Notes under the pieces: generated by a model
Database searches by the model: none
The model's input: only the letters and a program-made list of their open reading frames with translations
What the model was told of the DNA's origin: nothing
Translations under genes and position numbers: made by a program
Shown: piece after piece, positions 1 through 8,380 of the stretch
How positions within the stretch are numbered: position 1 is the stretch's first letter
Layout: each line of letters starts with the position of its first letter
Source of the DNA: Planomicrobium okeanokoites
GTDB lineage: Bacteria; Bacillota; Bacilli; Bacillales_A; Planococcaceae
Length of the DNA stretch: 64,000 nucleotides
Direction of reading: 5' to 3'
Assembly (NCBI RefSeq): GCF_003428875.1
Contig: NZ_QQRS01000002.1
Coordinates: 310,001 to 374,000, forward strand

Positions 1-428
1 TCCAACCCTTTACGTGCCATCGTTTTGATTACTTCTTCTCCACCGAAAACGCCTTCTGGATCTTCAAGGTATTTCAGGTCGTATTTCTGGAACTTCCAGT
101 GCGGGCTCCAGCCCGTTACGATGATCGGTTCTTCGTTGTCGATCGCTTCGCCAAGTGCAGTCGCCATCGCGCCGCTTGAAGAAGTTACAACTTCCCATCC
201 TTCAAGGCTGTCGTATTCTTCAGTAGCTGCTTCAGAAGCTGCTACAACACCAGCACCAGGTTCGATGCCTGTGATTTTATAGTCCATTTCTTCGCCGTAA
301 TTCACTTCGCCTGAATCGCTGGCAGTCCCTTCGTCCGTAGTTGCTTCGTCATCTCCGCAAGCTGCAAGCAGCATCATTGGTGTTACTGCAAATGCTAAAC
401 CTAAATGTTTCCATTGTGCTTTTTTCAT
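1..428 (-). CDS. opuAC: Glycine betaine ABC transporter substrate-binding lipoprotein OpuAC (3' end outside window)
   Basis: This is the N-terminal part (about 142 residues) of the substrate-binding protein of an OpuA-type osmoprotectant importer; the C-terminus lies beyond the left edge. A lipoprotein signal is visible: MKK, a hydrophobic stretch, then the lipobox LLAAC followed by an acidic linker. The mature part contains IVTGWSPHWKF, typical of the ligand-binding domain of this family, which cages quaternary amines with aromatic side chains. The start at 428 is preceded by AAAGGAG. It is the last gene of the opuAA-opuAB-opuAC operon, 69 bases after opuAB. In the cell it is a lipid-anchored extracellular receptor that delivers glycine betaine to OpuAB. 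The family call is secure; exact substrate range is inferred. Confidence 0.93.
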   Translation of the reverse strand, partial: MKKAQWKHLGLAFAVTPMMLLAACGDDEATTDEGTASDSGEVNYGEEMDYKITGIEPGAGVVAASEAATEEYDSLEGWEVVTSSSGAMATALGEAIDNEEPIIVTGWSPHWKFQKYDLKYLEDPEGVFGGEEVIKTMARKGL

Positions 429-497
429 AAATAGATCAATCTCCTTTTTCTTTAAAATTGTATGGTATTTCCCTACTCAGGAAAAATTCCAGCTGGA

Positions 498-1358
498 TCA
501 GATGTTCGTTCCTTTTTTCAACGAGAAGCTTTGCGTGAAACGGTCGATGATGATTGCCAGGATGACAATCCCAAGACCGGCGACAAAGCCGGTTCCGACG
601 TCTGCGCGCTGCAGAGCCGAGAGAACTTCACGGCCAAGTCCAGGTGCGCCGATCATCGATGCGATGACCACCATGGACAAGGCCAGCATGACTGTCTGGT
701 TGATGCCGGCCATGATCGTAGTCTTGGCCATCGGCAATTCAACTTTGAATAATTTTTGCGCACCGGTGCTGCCGAATGCGTCGGCTGCTTCCACTAATTC
801 TTCCGATACCTGACGGATACCGAGGTTTGTAAACCGGACCGTCGGCGGTGTCGCGAAAATCAGGGAGGCGAAAATTCCGGGCACCATCCCGATGCTGAAA
901 AATGCGACCGCAGGAATCAAGTAAACGAATGCGGGCATCGTCTGCATGAAATCGAGAACCGGTGTAATGATGTTCTCGGCAACTTTGCTCTTCGACATCA
1001 GAATGCCGATCGGCACACCGATGATGACCGAGAGCAGACTGGCGACGAGCACCAGGGAGAAGGACAGCATAAGCTCTTCCCAAAGCCCCTGGTTCCAGAC
1101 GAGCAGCAAACCGACGACCGAGAACGCGGCAAGGCCAAATCGTTTGCCGCTGAGGAAGAATGCAATGACCGCAACGATCAAGATGACGATGACCGGCGGC
1201 ACTGCCGCCAGCATGTCGGCGAAACTTTCCAGCCCGTCCCCGAATTCATTTTTGATCGGATCGAACAGGAACGCGAAGCTGTCGGAAATCCATCCTGTAA
1301 AATCGGATACCCATGAACTTAAAGGCAATTTTTCGATGTTCTCCATGAAGTTAAGCAT
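498..1358 (-). CDS. opuAB: Glycine betaine ABC transporter permease OpuAB
   Basis: A 286-residue integral membrane permease of the OpuA/ProW family. About six hydrophobic segments are visible after an N-terminal region that begins [16 protein letters not shown]. The ABC permease coupling loop lies in the second half ([20 protein letters not shown]), where the family carries the EAA motif. It forms the channel for glycine betaine uptake under osmotic stress. The start codon overlaps the 3' end of opuAA by 8 bases (1351-1358), so translation is probably coupled. The substrate-binding gene follows directly. The family is certain. Confidence 0.95.
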   Translation of the reverse strand: MLNFMENIEKLPLSSWVSDFTGWISDSFAFLFDPIKNEFGDGLESFADMLAAVPPVIVILIVAVIAFFLSGKRFGLAAFSVVGLLLVWNQGLWEELMLSFSLVLVASLLSVIIGVPIGILMSKSKVAENIITPVLDFMQTMPAFVYLIPAVAFFSIGMVPGIFASLIFATPPTVRFTNLGIRQVSEELVEAADAFGSTGAQKLFKVELPMAKTTIMAGINQTVMLALSMVVIASMIGAPGLGREVLSALQRADVGTGFVAGLGIVILAIIIDRFTQSFSLKKGTNI

Positions 1359-2550
1359 GTGTCAAATTCACCTCACCCTGTCCTGCCAGTGCTGAAATGA
1401 CCGCGCCGCGCACGATGATCCCAAGCAATTTGCCGTCTTCCACGACCGGAATCGGTACCGGCGAGTTGTGGCTGATTTCGAAGATGGCGTTCATCAGCGT
1501 ATCTTTCGTGACGGTCGGCGCATCTGTTTTCAGAATCGCCATCAGGCTCGTCACATCACTGCGGAGTGCAGTGGATGCGTCATCCGCCGTTACATAGCCT
1601 TTCAGATTCCGTTTGCCGTCTGTTACGTAAATGCTGGAGATGCCTTCTTTTTGCATCCGTTCCAGCGCAACCCGCGGGCCATGTTTTTCGATGTTGACTG
1701 TTTCCGGACGTTTCATGATGTTGTAAGCCGTCAGGACTTTTGAACGGTCCACGTCTTCAACAAATTTCTCTACATAATCGTTTGCCGGGTTCATCAGGAT
1801 TTCTTCCGGTGAACCGACCTGTACGATCGAGCCATCTTTCATCAAAGCGATTTTGTCGCCGATGCGGAGTGCTTCATCCAAGTCGTGCGTGATGAAAATG
1901 ATGGTTTTCTTCATCTTTTCCTGAAGGTCCAGCAATTCATCCTGCATTTCTTTGCGGATCAGCGGATCCAGTGCCGAAAACGCTTCGTCCATCAGCAGGA
2001 CTTCCGGGTCGTTGGCAAGCGCTCTCGCTAAACCGACGCGCTGCTGCATTCCGCCGGAAAGCTGGGCTGGATACTGTTCGATATAATTGCCCAATCCAAC
2101 CATTTCAAGCGACTTGCGGGCTTTTTGGCTCCGCTCTTCTTTCGCCATCCCTTGTATTTCTAAGCCATATTCTGCATTTTCCAGGATCGAGCGGAACGGG
2201 AAAAGTGCGAATTTCTGGAATACCATGCTCATTTTCGTACGTCTCACACGCAGAAGGTCTTTTTTGTTCATCGTCGCGAGGTCTTCCCCGTCTACGATTA
2301 CATGGCCTTCCGTCGGATCGATCAATCGGTTGAGCAGCCGAACCAATGTCGATTTGCCGCTTCCAGACAATCCCATGATGACGAAAATCTCGCCCGCTTC
2401 CACTTCAAAGGAAGCGCGGTTTACCCCGACGGTGCTGCCTGTCTGTTTCAGTATTTCTTCTTTCGTCTTGCCGGCTTCCAATAACTTTAAAGCCTGTTTT
2501 GCATTTTTGCCGAATACTTTCGACAAGCCGTCCACTTTTATGACTGGCAT
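1351..2550 (-). CDS. opuAA: Glycine betaine ABC transporter ATP-binding protein OpuAA
   Basis: A 399-residue ATPase of the OpuAA/ProV type. The Walker A motif is GLSGSGKST (about residue 60), the signature is [15 protein letters not shown], and Walker B is [14 protein letters not shown]. After the ATPase domain two CBS repeats follow (about residues 280-390, for example [18 protein letters not shown]). In this family the CBS pair senses ionic strength and gates transport. The Shine-Dalgarno AGAGGTG precedes the ATG. It is the first gene of the operon, with a promoter at 2741-2769 giving an untranslated leader of about 185 bases. Confidence 0.96.
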   Translation of the reverse strand: MPVIKVDGLSKVFGKNAKQALKLLEAGKTKEEILKQTGSTVGVNRASFEVEAGEIFVIMGLSGSGKSTLVRLLNRLIDPTEGHVIVDGEDLATMNKKDLLRVRRTKMSMVFQKFALFPFRSILENAEYGLEIQGMAKEERSQKARKSLEMVGLGNYIEQYPAQLSGGMQQRVGLARALANDPEVLLMDEAFSALDPLIRKEMQDELLDLQEKMKKTIIFITHDLDEALRIGDKIALMKDGSIVQVGSPEEILMNPANDYVEKFVEDVDRSKVLTAYNIMKRPETVNIEKHGPRVALERMQKEGISSIYVTDGKRNLKGYVTADDASTALRSDVTSLMAILKTDAPTVTKDTLMNAIFEISHNSPVPIPVVEDGKLLGIIVRGAVISALAGQGEVNLTHA

Positions 2551-2740
2551 GTTTCATACACCTCTTTTACCATTTTTTTGCTTCTCATGGCTGTAAGAGT
2601 TTTTAAAATCTCTTGTGCCTCAATCTATTTGCAGGCTGTTTATGCTACGCAGAAAATCCGCCTTATTCTGTCGTCAATCAAACAAAAACCTATGTAAATA
2701 AACTCTTTTCGTGCCAAATAACCTAAGCCGCATGTTCACA

Positions 2741-2769
2741 ACTATACGCTTAATTACCTATGATTTCAA
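2741..2769 (-). promoter_or_regulatory. Predicted sigma-A promoter of opuA operon
   Basis: On the minus strand a -35 TTGAAA (2764-2769) and a -10 TATAGT (2741-2746) are separated by exactly 17 bases. The expected start point is near 2734, leaving a leader of about 185 bases before opuAA. The rest of 2551-3091 holds no gene that I can support; the only other element seen there is the terminator of the downstream hydrolase. Confidence 0.65.
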
Positions 2770-3019
2770 ACCGGTTCTCTAAAATTACGGCTTACGAAAG
2801 GCTTTTCTACCTGCAAAAACCACCTTTAAAAACCGCAATTTTTTATTATAATTAAAGGGCTCGTTCGCTCTATGGCGGGAGCTCAAAAAGTTGATAGAAA
2901 AATCTGATTCTTTAGGACTATACTTTGTTTAAATTTTTTAAAATATTTTTTTGAGGAGCGTAATTCAGAGGTGATTTCGCCCGCATTTATTGCATTCGAA
3001 CAGCGGATTTTCCCCGAAT

Positions 3020-3062
3020 AAAAAAACGCTGTTCCGACGGAAATTTCCATCGGAACAGCGTT
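3020..3062 (-). terminator. Intrinsic terminator of the carbon-nitrogen hydrolase gene
   Basis: A long GC-rich stem (AACGCTGTTCCG pairing with CGGAACAGCGTT, with an extended inner stem) is followed on the minus strand by a run of T. It lies about 30 bases past the stop codon at 3092. Confidence 0.9.
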
Positions 3063-3091
3063 GATATTGGCTATAAAATTGGCTGTTCACC

Positions 3092-3889
3092 TTATATTTC
3101 TTTCTTATATAAATGCGGTACGCGACTGGTAAAGATAGGCACTTCTTTGCGCACCTTCTCTACTTTATCCAGATCCAGAGAAATTGATAAGGTTTCTTCA
3201 TCTTCTTCACTTGCCTCAAGGAGTACGTCTCCCCATGGATCAATGGCCATCGATGCTCCCGCGAACTCCACTCCGTCATATTCACCGACACGGTTGGCGG
3301 AAACCACATACATCTGGTTTTCGATTGCCCGTGCCGTCTGCAGCACCTTCCAGTGGCGGGTTCTTGCTGCCGGCCATTCGGCTACGACATGGAGAACCTG
3401 TGCACCGTCCAGCGCGAGGCTCCGGATGATTTCCGGGAATCTCAAATCGTAGCAGATGATCAACCCCATTTTGATGCCTTCAAGTTCGAATACTTCCGGC
3501 ACTTTTTCGCCGCCGGCCAGAAAGTCATGTTCATTGAGCATCGGCACCAAATGGACTTTATCGTATTCATACACCAAGTCGCCGTTCCGCGAGAAAACAA
3601 AAGATGAATTAAAAAACTTGCCGTCCTTCTGATTGGCGACGGAACCGCCGATAATATTCACTTTGAACGTCAAGGCCAATTCCTTCAGGAAACTCTTTGT
3701 CTTTGCGCCGTTGGTATCGGCGACTTTGTCCAGGGCTTTCAGCGTATAAGCGGTCGTCCACATTTCGGGCAGCACCACAATATCGGGCTTATTCTCTTTC
3801 ATCTCCGCTTCAAGCCAATGTCTGACCTTCATGCGATTCGCGTCAGGTTTTCCAGCTATAATGTCCATCTGGTAAATAGAGTATTTCAT
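3092..3889 (-). CDS. Carbon-nitrogen hydrolase (nitrilase superfamily, omega-amidase/MtnU-like)
   Basis: A 265-residue cytoplasmic hydrolase with the complete catalytic triad of the nitrilase superfamily: Glu42 in VVLPEMW, Lys111 in YEYDKVHLVP and Cys146 in MGLIICYDLRFPE. Length and motifs resemble MtnU (YkrU) and other omega-amidases, which deaminate alpha-ketoglutaramate or alpha-keto-methylthiobutyramide analogues. It is monocistronic, with its own terminator at 3020-3062 and a terminator of the neighbouring operon upstream at 4107-4139, so a link to methionine salvage cannot be drawn from context. The superfamily is certain; the substrate is inference. Confidence 0.85.
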   Translation of the reverse strand: MKYSIYQMDIIAGKPDANRMKVRHWLEAEMKENKPDIVVLPEMWTTAYTLKALDKVADTNGAKTKSFLKELALTFKVNIIGGSVANQKDGKFFNSSFVFSRNGDLVYEYDKVHLVPMLNEHDFLAGGEKVPEVFELEGIKMGLIICYDLRFPEIIRSLALDGAQVLHVVAEWPAARTRHWKVLQTARAIENQMYVVSANRVGEYDGVEFAGASMAIDPWGDVLLEASEEDEETLSISLDLDKVEKVRKEVPIFTSRVPHLYKKEI

Positions 3890-4106
3890 CTGAACCTCTC
3901 CCCACAGGCTTTATTTACACTGATTTGCAGCTGGAACTTCTTGTTGAATGTCTCTAGGCCAAGACATTAACAATATTATACAAATAAAAATCCACGCATT
4001 TCAGTATCGTATCTCAAGAATACCCATTAAAAGGCAGTAAAGTCCATCTTTTCGGATGACATGTTTATTACAATTGTATGTCAGCCATGAACTTTGCTAA
4101 ACACAT

Positions 4107-4139
4107 ACAAAAAGCTGTCGAGCATCTCCTCGACAGCTT
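4107..4139 (-). terminator. Terminator of the TTT/GGT operon
   Basis: The stem AAGCTGTCGAG (4112-4122) pairs with CTCGACAGCTT (4129-4139), with a T run on the minus strand. It closes the minus-strand operon 10 bases after the stop of tctA at 4150. Confidence 0.9.
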
Positions 4140-4149
4140 CTTCCTATAT

Positions 4150-5679
4150 TTATTTCTCGCCCATTGACTTTTTCAGGCGATAATTCGTCCGGTACGTCTG
4201 CCAAACGGTATAGACAATTGACAGGACGGCTAGAATTAAGAACACGAGCGAAATCGGACGGGTGAAAAATAACGTCCAATCAGGGTCTGCCATAGCGGCT
4301 CTCCGCAAATTCACTTCGGCGATTGGCCCTAGGATGACGCCGATAATAGCGGGGGCTAGAGAAAAATCATATTTGGTAAAGATGTAGCCGATCAACCCCA
4401 TAGCTAGAAGGATATACAAATCAGTAAAACGGTTATTAAGTACGAAAGTACCGACCACGCACAATACCAGAATGACTGGCACGAGTACTTGGACCGGGAT
4501 TTGTGTTACTTTCATAAAATACTTCATACCCAAAAATTGTGTGATCAGCATCCAGAAAGATGCGACCAGGAAGGCGAAGAAAATCCCACCGACGATATTC
4601 GGTTCATTAACGATTAGTAAAGGTCCTGGCGTGATGCCATGTACCATCAATGCGGACAATAACACTGCCGTAACGGCAGAGCCTGGAATACCCAAGGCTA
4701 CCGTTGGGATGAGGTCACCGCCGACAGTAGAGTTGTTGCCGGCTTCAGAGGCAATAATGCCTTCTTCGCAGCCGGTGCCGAATTTCTCCGGATTCTTCGA
4801 CCATTTTTTCGCCTGGTCATAGGCGACGATGTTGGCGATACTGCCGCCCGCCCCTGGAATTGCACCAATGATGGAACCTATAGTGGAAGCGCCGAACAAC
4901 GTACCCGGCTTTTTCAACACAACCATCAGTGTCTTTATCGGCCGCATGACAAACTTCAAATTCTTAATTTTGTCTTCCTGGCGCTTGATATCGTCTTTAT
5001 TGATTTCCTTCGCTTCCAAAGATTGAAGCAGGCGGGAAATTGCGAACATACCGATCAGCACGACAAGGAACGGGATCCCCGCCCGCAGTGTTGCCAAATC
5101 AAACGAAAAGCGGGAAATACCAGTAATCGGATCCGCTCCGACTGTGGCAATCAGCAGTCCGAATAAGCCTGCAATCAGCCCTTTAATAATGGAATCACCA
5201 GTGACACTCGCAATGATGGTGAGGGACACAACGATCAAAGAAAACATTTCCCATGGACCCATCATTAATGCAAAACGCGATATTTGCGGTGCGATGCTTA
5301 CCAGCAGGAAGAAGCTGATGATCGAGCTCAGGAAAGAAGCCCAGATTCCAATTGACAATGCCTTGCCCGACTCGCCTTTTTGCGACATCGGATAAGCATC
5401 GAAAGTTGTAGCGATGGACGATGGCGTCCCCGGGATACCGAGCAGTGCTGCTGTAATCAGTCCGCCGGACATACCGCCGACAAAGACTCCAATCATTGCT
5501 GACACACCCGCCACCGGATCCATCCCGAATGTGAGCGGCAACGTTAGGACGATCGCCATCGCCACAGTAAATCCAGGAATCAGCCCTGCCAGAATGCCGA
5601 CAACGACCCCAATCAAAATGACGATTAAAATTCGCAGCTGAAATACTTCAGCAATTCCCAATAAAAATAAATCCGACAT
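4150..5679 (-). CDS. tctA: Tripartite tricarboxylate transporter large permease TctA (copy 1)
   Basis: A 509-residue membrane protein with roughly twelve hydrophobic segments. The TctA signature is present near the N-terminus: GLIPGFTVAMA, followed by a second conserved GIPGTPSSIATTFD. TctA is the large permease of sodium-coupled carboxylate importers that use a periplasmic or lipid-anchored TctC receptor. The Shine-Dalgarno GAGGAG precedes the ATG. It is the last gene of this set, 24 bases after tctB, and ends at a strong terminator. A second complete set lies at 10001-13055. The substrate is unknown; the family name citrate/tricarboxylate should not be taken literally. Confidence 0.92.
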   Translation of the reverse strand: MSDLFLLGIAEVFQLRILIVILIGVVVGILAGLIPGFTVAMAIVLTLPLTFGMDPVAGVSAMIGVFVGGMSGGLITAALLGIPGTPSSIATTFDAYPMSQKGESGKALSIGIWASFLSSIISFFLLVSIAPQISRFALMMGPWEMFSLIVVSLTIIASVTGDSIIKGLIAGLFGLLIATVGADPITGISRFSFDLATLRAGIPFLVVLIGMFAISRLLQSLEAKEINKDDIKRQEDKIKNLKFVMRPIKTLMVVLKKPGTLFGASTIGSIIGAIPGAGGSIANIVAYDQAKKWSKNPEKFGTGCEEGIIASEAGNNSTVGGDLIPTVALGIPGSAVTAVLLSALMVHGITPGPLLIVNEPNIVGGIFFAFLVASFWMLITQFLGMKYFMKVTQIPVQVLVPVILVLCVVGTFVLNNRFTDLYILLAMGLIGYIFTKYDFSLAPAIIGVILGPIAEVNLRRAAMADPDWTLFFTRPISLVFLILAVLSIVYTVWQTYRTNYRLKKSMGEK

Positions 5680-5703
5680 TTTCAGTAGCTCCTCTCGCTG
5701 TTC

Positions 5704-6186
5704 TCAGATGAATATTCCTGAAGGAAAACGGACATACAGCACGTTTTCGAAAAAGAAGTAAATGGTCAATGTAAGAATTACCGCGACTGCGGAGATGGTC
5801 ATTACTTCTTTTCGCTTCCGGTAGCCGATTAAAATGGCAGCGCCGATAATGAAGAGGATCGTAGAAACGACAAAGCCGATAAACTGAAGCAAAAAGATAT
5901 ATACGAAAAATACCACTGTTGTTAAAATGACCAGTCTGTATTCTCGATAAAATGAACCCATTTTTTCTTTGTTGCTGACTTTATCCTCAACCGGCTTCCT
6001 CTTCCGCAATTCCAGTACTTTTGAAAGAATTAAGATGAGTGACAATAAAATCAGCAACCCTGCTATCAGTCTCGGAAAAGAACCTGCATTGAAAAATGCT
6101 TCATTCAATGAAGGCAGGTCACCGCCCTGTACATAGATAATGAGGCCCAAGGCAATCAAGGCCAATCCAATTATTATTTCTCCCAT
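5704..6186 (-). CDS. tctB: Tripartite tricarboxylate transporter small permease TctB (copy 1)
   Basis: A protein of about 160 residues with four hydrophobic segments and the pattern of TctB: a first helix near the N-terminus (IIIGLALIALGLIIYVQ), a charged cytoplasmic loop (KRKPVEDKVSNKEK) and a pair of C-terminal helices. I placed the start at the ATG at 6186 because a weak Shine-Dalgarno (AAGCGGG) precedes it and TctB proteins begin just before the first helix. An in-frame GTG at 6219 is possible but has no good ribosome site. It sits between tctC and tctA of the same transporter and behind a hairpin at 6232-6260. Confidence 0.82.
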   Translation of the reverse strand: MGEIIIGLALIALGLIIYVQGGDLPSLNEAFFNAGSFPRLIAGLLILLSLILILSKVLELRKRKPVEDKVSNKEKMGSFYREYRLVILTTVVFFVYIFLLQFIGFVVSTILFIIGAAILIGYRKRKEVMTISAVAVILTLTIYFFFENVLYVRFPSGIFI

Positions 6187-6231
6187 ATGCCATCCCGCTT
6201 TCTGATTTTTTTCGCCCACGATCTCATTAGC

Positions 6232-6260
6232 AAAAAAAGGAGGGTCAGTTCACCCTCCTT
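6232..6260 (-). terminator. Intercistronic hairpin with T run between tctC and tctB
   Basis: AAGGAGGGT (6237-6245) pairs with ACCCTCCTT (6252-6260), followed on the minus strand by seven T. It looks like a leaky terminator after the receptor gene, which would make more TctC than TctA/TctB. Confidence 0.75.
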
Positions 6261-6295
6261 CCACCCCGCACATGACTTCTGCAGGACTAACTTGC

Positions 6296-7267
6296 TTACT
6301 CGGAAATTTCAGAGACGATTTCGCTGATCAATTCATTTTGTTTGTCAAGGTATTCGCGGTAGGCGTCTGGCCCCATGTAATTGACAGACGATCCGACATT
6401 ATTGACTGCTTCAATGTATTCCTGGTCCTCAGCAGTTGCTTCAAAAGCTGCTGCCAGTTCTTCGATGATTGCAGGATCTGTTCCTTCAGGTGCTACATAA
6501 CCACGGTTGATGCTCATATTGATATCGTAGCCTTCTTCCTGGAAAGTAGGAACATCCGGCAAGTTTTCAACTCGCTCATCCGTACCGATGGCGATAAATT
6601 TCATAAGGCCCGCTTCAACAAATTCATTGGCAGAAGAATAATCGACAATTGCTGCGTCGATATGGCCGCCTGAAAGTGCTTGGATCGCTTCACTTAATCC
6701 TTCATAGCCCACCAGGTTGTAGTTGATCTCAAGCTCTTTACCTAATTGCTCCACCCATACGCGTGGAATGCCTGCCACTGTTCCGCCAAAACGGATTTCA
6801 TTTTCCTTGCCGTAAGCCACAAATTCCTCAAGGGTATCTGCTTCGAAATCGCTCGGCACCGCTAAAATCTGGTCGGAAGAAGACATCGCAGCAATCGGTA
6901 TGAACGTATCATAATTGATCGTTGTGATATCAGTATGATGTGCCACCAGCAGCCCTTCATGGATTTGGCCTATATTATAGCCGTTGGCTTCTTTCTCAGC
7001 CAGTTCTTCAAGGCCCACAGTGCCGCCCACTCCAGGAGAATTGATGACAACAAACGAAGTATCCAGGTTTTGTTCTGTATGCTGAGCAACCAGTCTGCCT
7101 TCGATGTCGCTGCCGCCACCTGGAGACCACGGGATAGTCAGTTCAATTTCACGTTCTGGATATGATTCAGCAGAACCGCCGCTTTCTTCGCCGCAAGCCG
7201 TCAGACCAAGCGCTGTCAAAGCCATAGCGGCTGTCATCATCGTTTTTTTAAATGTTTTATTGGTCAT
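6296..7267 (-). CDS. tctC: Tripartite tricarboxylate transporter receptor lipoprotein TctC (copy 1)
   Basis: A 323-residue extracellular solute receptor. A lipoprotein signal with lipobox ALGLTAC is followed by a Gly/Ser/Glu linker and the start of the TctC (Bug) domain, YPEREIELTIPWSPGGGSD. The PGGGSD loop is the conserved carboxylate-binding segment of the family. The Shine-Dalgarno AAGGGGAG precedes the ATG. It follows the CHR pair by about 20 bases and is separated from tctB by a terminator-like hairpin. It presumably feeds TctAB copy 1. Confidence 0.92.
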   Translation of the reverse strand: MTNKTFKKTMMTAAMALTALGLTACGEESGGSAESYPEREIELTIPWSPGGGSDIEGRLVAQHTEQNLDTSFVVINSPGVGGTVGLEELAEKEANGYNIGQIHEGLLVAHHTDITTINYDTFIPIAAMSSSDQILAVPSDFEADTLEEFVAYGKENEIRFGGTVAGIPRVWVEQLGKELEINYNLVGYEGLSEAIQALSGGHIDAAIVDYSSANEFVEAGLMKFIAIGTDERVENLPDVPTFQEEGYDINMSINRGYVAPEGTDPAIIEELAAAFEATAEDQEYIEAVNNVGSSVNYMGPDAYREYLDKQNELISEIVSEISE

Positions 7268-7286
7268 ATCAATTCTCCCCTTTGTT

Positions 7287-7817
7287 TTAAATTCCGGTGA
7301 CCGCTCCGTATGCTAGAGCCAACGCAATTACCGCTGCCGGATGCACTTTCATCCGCTCCAGCATCAAATAACTTATAGCCATTATAGCAACAGTCTGAAT
7401 ATTTCCAAGTGCGGATTGAGATTCAATTACAAATTGCAATGTCATAAAGCCAATGAGCACAGCGATGACCGGCTTCACCACTTTCGAAATATTTTTTACT
7501 TCCGCTGAATCCTTATATTTAAACAGAATCGCCATTAATCCAAGCATCAGGATAAGGGATGGTGCGATTGTGCCGAACAGGCCGATAAACGCTCCCAGCA
7601 ATCCGCCTTCCATATAGCCGATATAGCCTGCCATTTTTGTGGCGATTGGGCCAGGAAGTGCATTGCCGAGTGCCAGCACTTCACCGAATTCTTGTGTCGA
7701 CATCCAGCCATACCGCTCGACCACTTCTTCTTCAACGAGCGGAATGGATGCAGGACCGCCTCCATAACCCAGAATACCGGGTATGAAAAATGCAATGAAA
7801 ATTTGCCAGTAAATCAT
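7287..7817 (-). CDS. CHR-family (chromate-type) transporter, second half protein (YwrA-like)
   Basis: A 176-residue membrane protein of the short-chain CHR family. The diagnostic N-terminal block is present: GYGGGPASIPLVEEEVVERYGWM followed by GNALPGPIATKMAGYIGY. Short CHR proteins work as heteropairs; here the start ATG overlaps the stop of the upstream partner by 4 bases (7814-7817). The pair sits directly after a YwrD-like gamma-glutamyltransferase. In Bacillus subtilis ywrD also neighbours ywrB and ywrA, a CHR pair, so the association is conserved. This argues that the natural substrate may not be chromate. That last point is inference. Confidence 0.9.
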   Translation of the reverse strand: MIYWQIFIAFFIPGILGYGGGPASIPLVEEEVVERYGWMSTQEFGEVLALGNALPGPIATKMAGYIGYMEGGLLGAFIGLFGTIAPSLILMLGLMAILFKYKDSAEVKNISKVVKPVIAVLIGFMTLQFVIESQSALGNIQTVAIMAISYLMLERMKVHPAAVIALALAYGAVTGI

Positions 7818-8380
7818 TTACTCACCACCCTTTTAATAAAGGGAACCAGGACCACCGCAATGAGGGCCGCAATCAGAATTGCCGGATGAACTCCGAGGAC
7901 TTCCATTACGATGATTGAAATCACGATGAGGAAAATAGCGACGCCCCAGCCAAGAGCTTTTTGAGATTGCTGGACGAAATTCCAGGTGAGGACTCCGAGC
8001 ATAACCGCAACGACGGGTACGACTGTCTGAGACATATTCTGCACCCACGGTACATCTTTATAGCTCTGGAGCACACCAAGCAGCAGCACCATCAGGACCA
8101 CTGTCGGAATGACCGACGCCGCGAGCGCAACAAGCAAGCCCCATAACCCGCCGATCTTGTAGCCAATATAGCCCGCCAGTTTTGTCGCGATCGGCCCCGG
8201 CATCGTGTTCGACAAAGCGATGGTATCGCCGAACTCATCGTCGTTCATCCAGTGGTAGCGTTCCACCACTTCTTTTTGAAGTAGCGGTATGACTGCGGGC
8301 CCTCCTCCGAATCCCAGCATCCCTGATCGGAAAAACGCCATAAAGACGTTGCTGTATCGAATTTTATCTGTTTTTACCAA
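7814..8380 (-). CDS. CHR-family (chromate-type) transporter, first half protein (YwrB-like)
   Basis: A 188-residue partner of the preceding CHR protein with the same block (GFGGGPAVIPLLQKEVVERYHWM and SNTMPGPIATKLAGYIGY). About six hydrophobic segments follow, the last one close to the C-terminus. The start is a TTG at 8380, overlapping the last codons of the gamma-glutamyltransferase gene by 7 bases; a GGAG lies 10 bases upstream. The tight overlap on both sides shows that the transferase and both CHR proteins are made together. Confidence 0.88.
   Translation of the reverse strand: MVKTDKIRYSNVFMAFFRSGMLGFGGGPAVIPLLQKEVVERYHWMNDDEFGDTIALSNTMPGPIATKLAGYIGYKIGGLWGLLVALAASVIPTVVLMVLLLGVLQSYKDVPWVQNMSQTVVPVVAVMLGVLTWNFVQQSQKALGWGVAIFLIVISIIVMEVLGVHPAILIAALIAVVLVPFIKRVVSK

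Noticed and set aside
7287-8380. Dedicated chromate resistance operon
   Set aside because: The CHR pair is embedded between a gamma-glutamyltransferase and TTT genes with tight overlaps; family name alone does not show chromate export.
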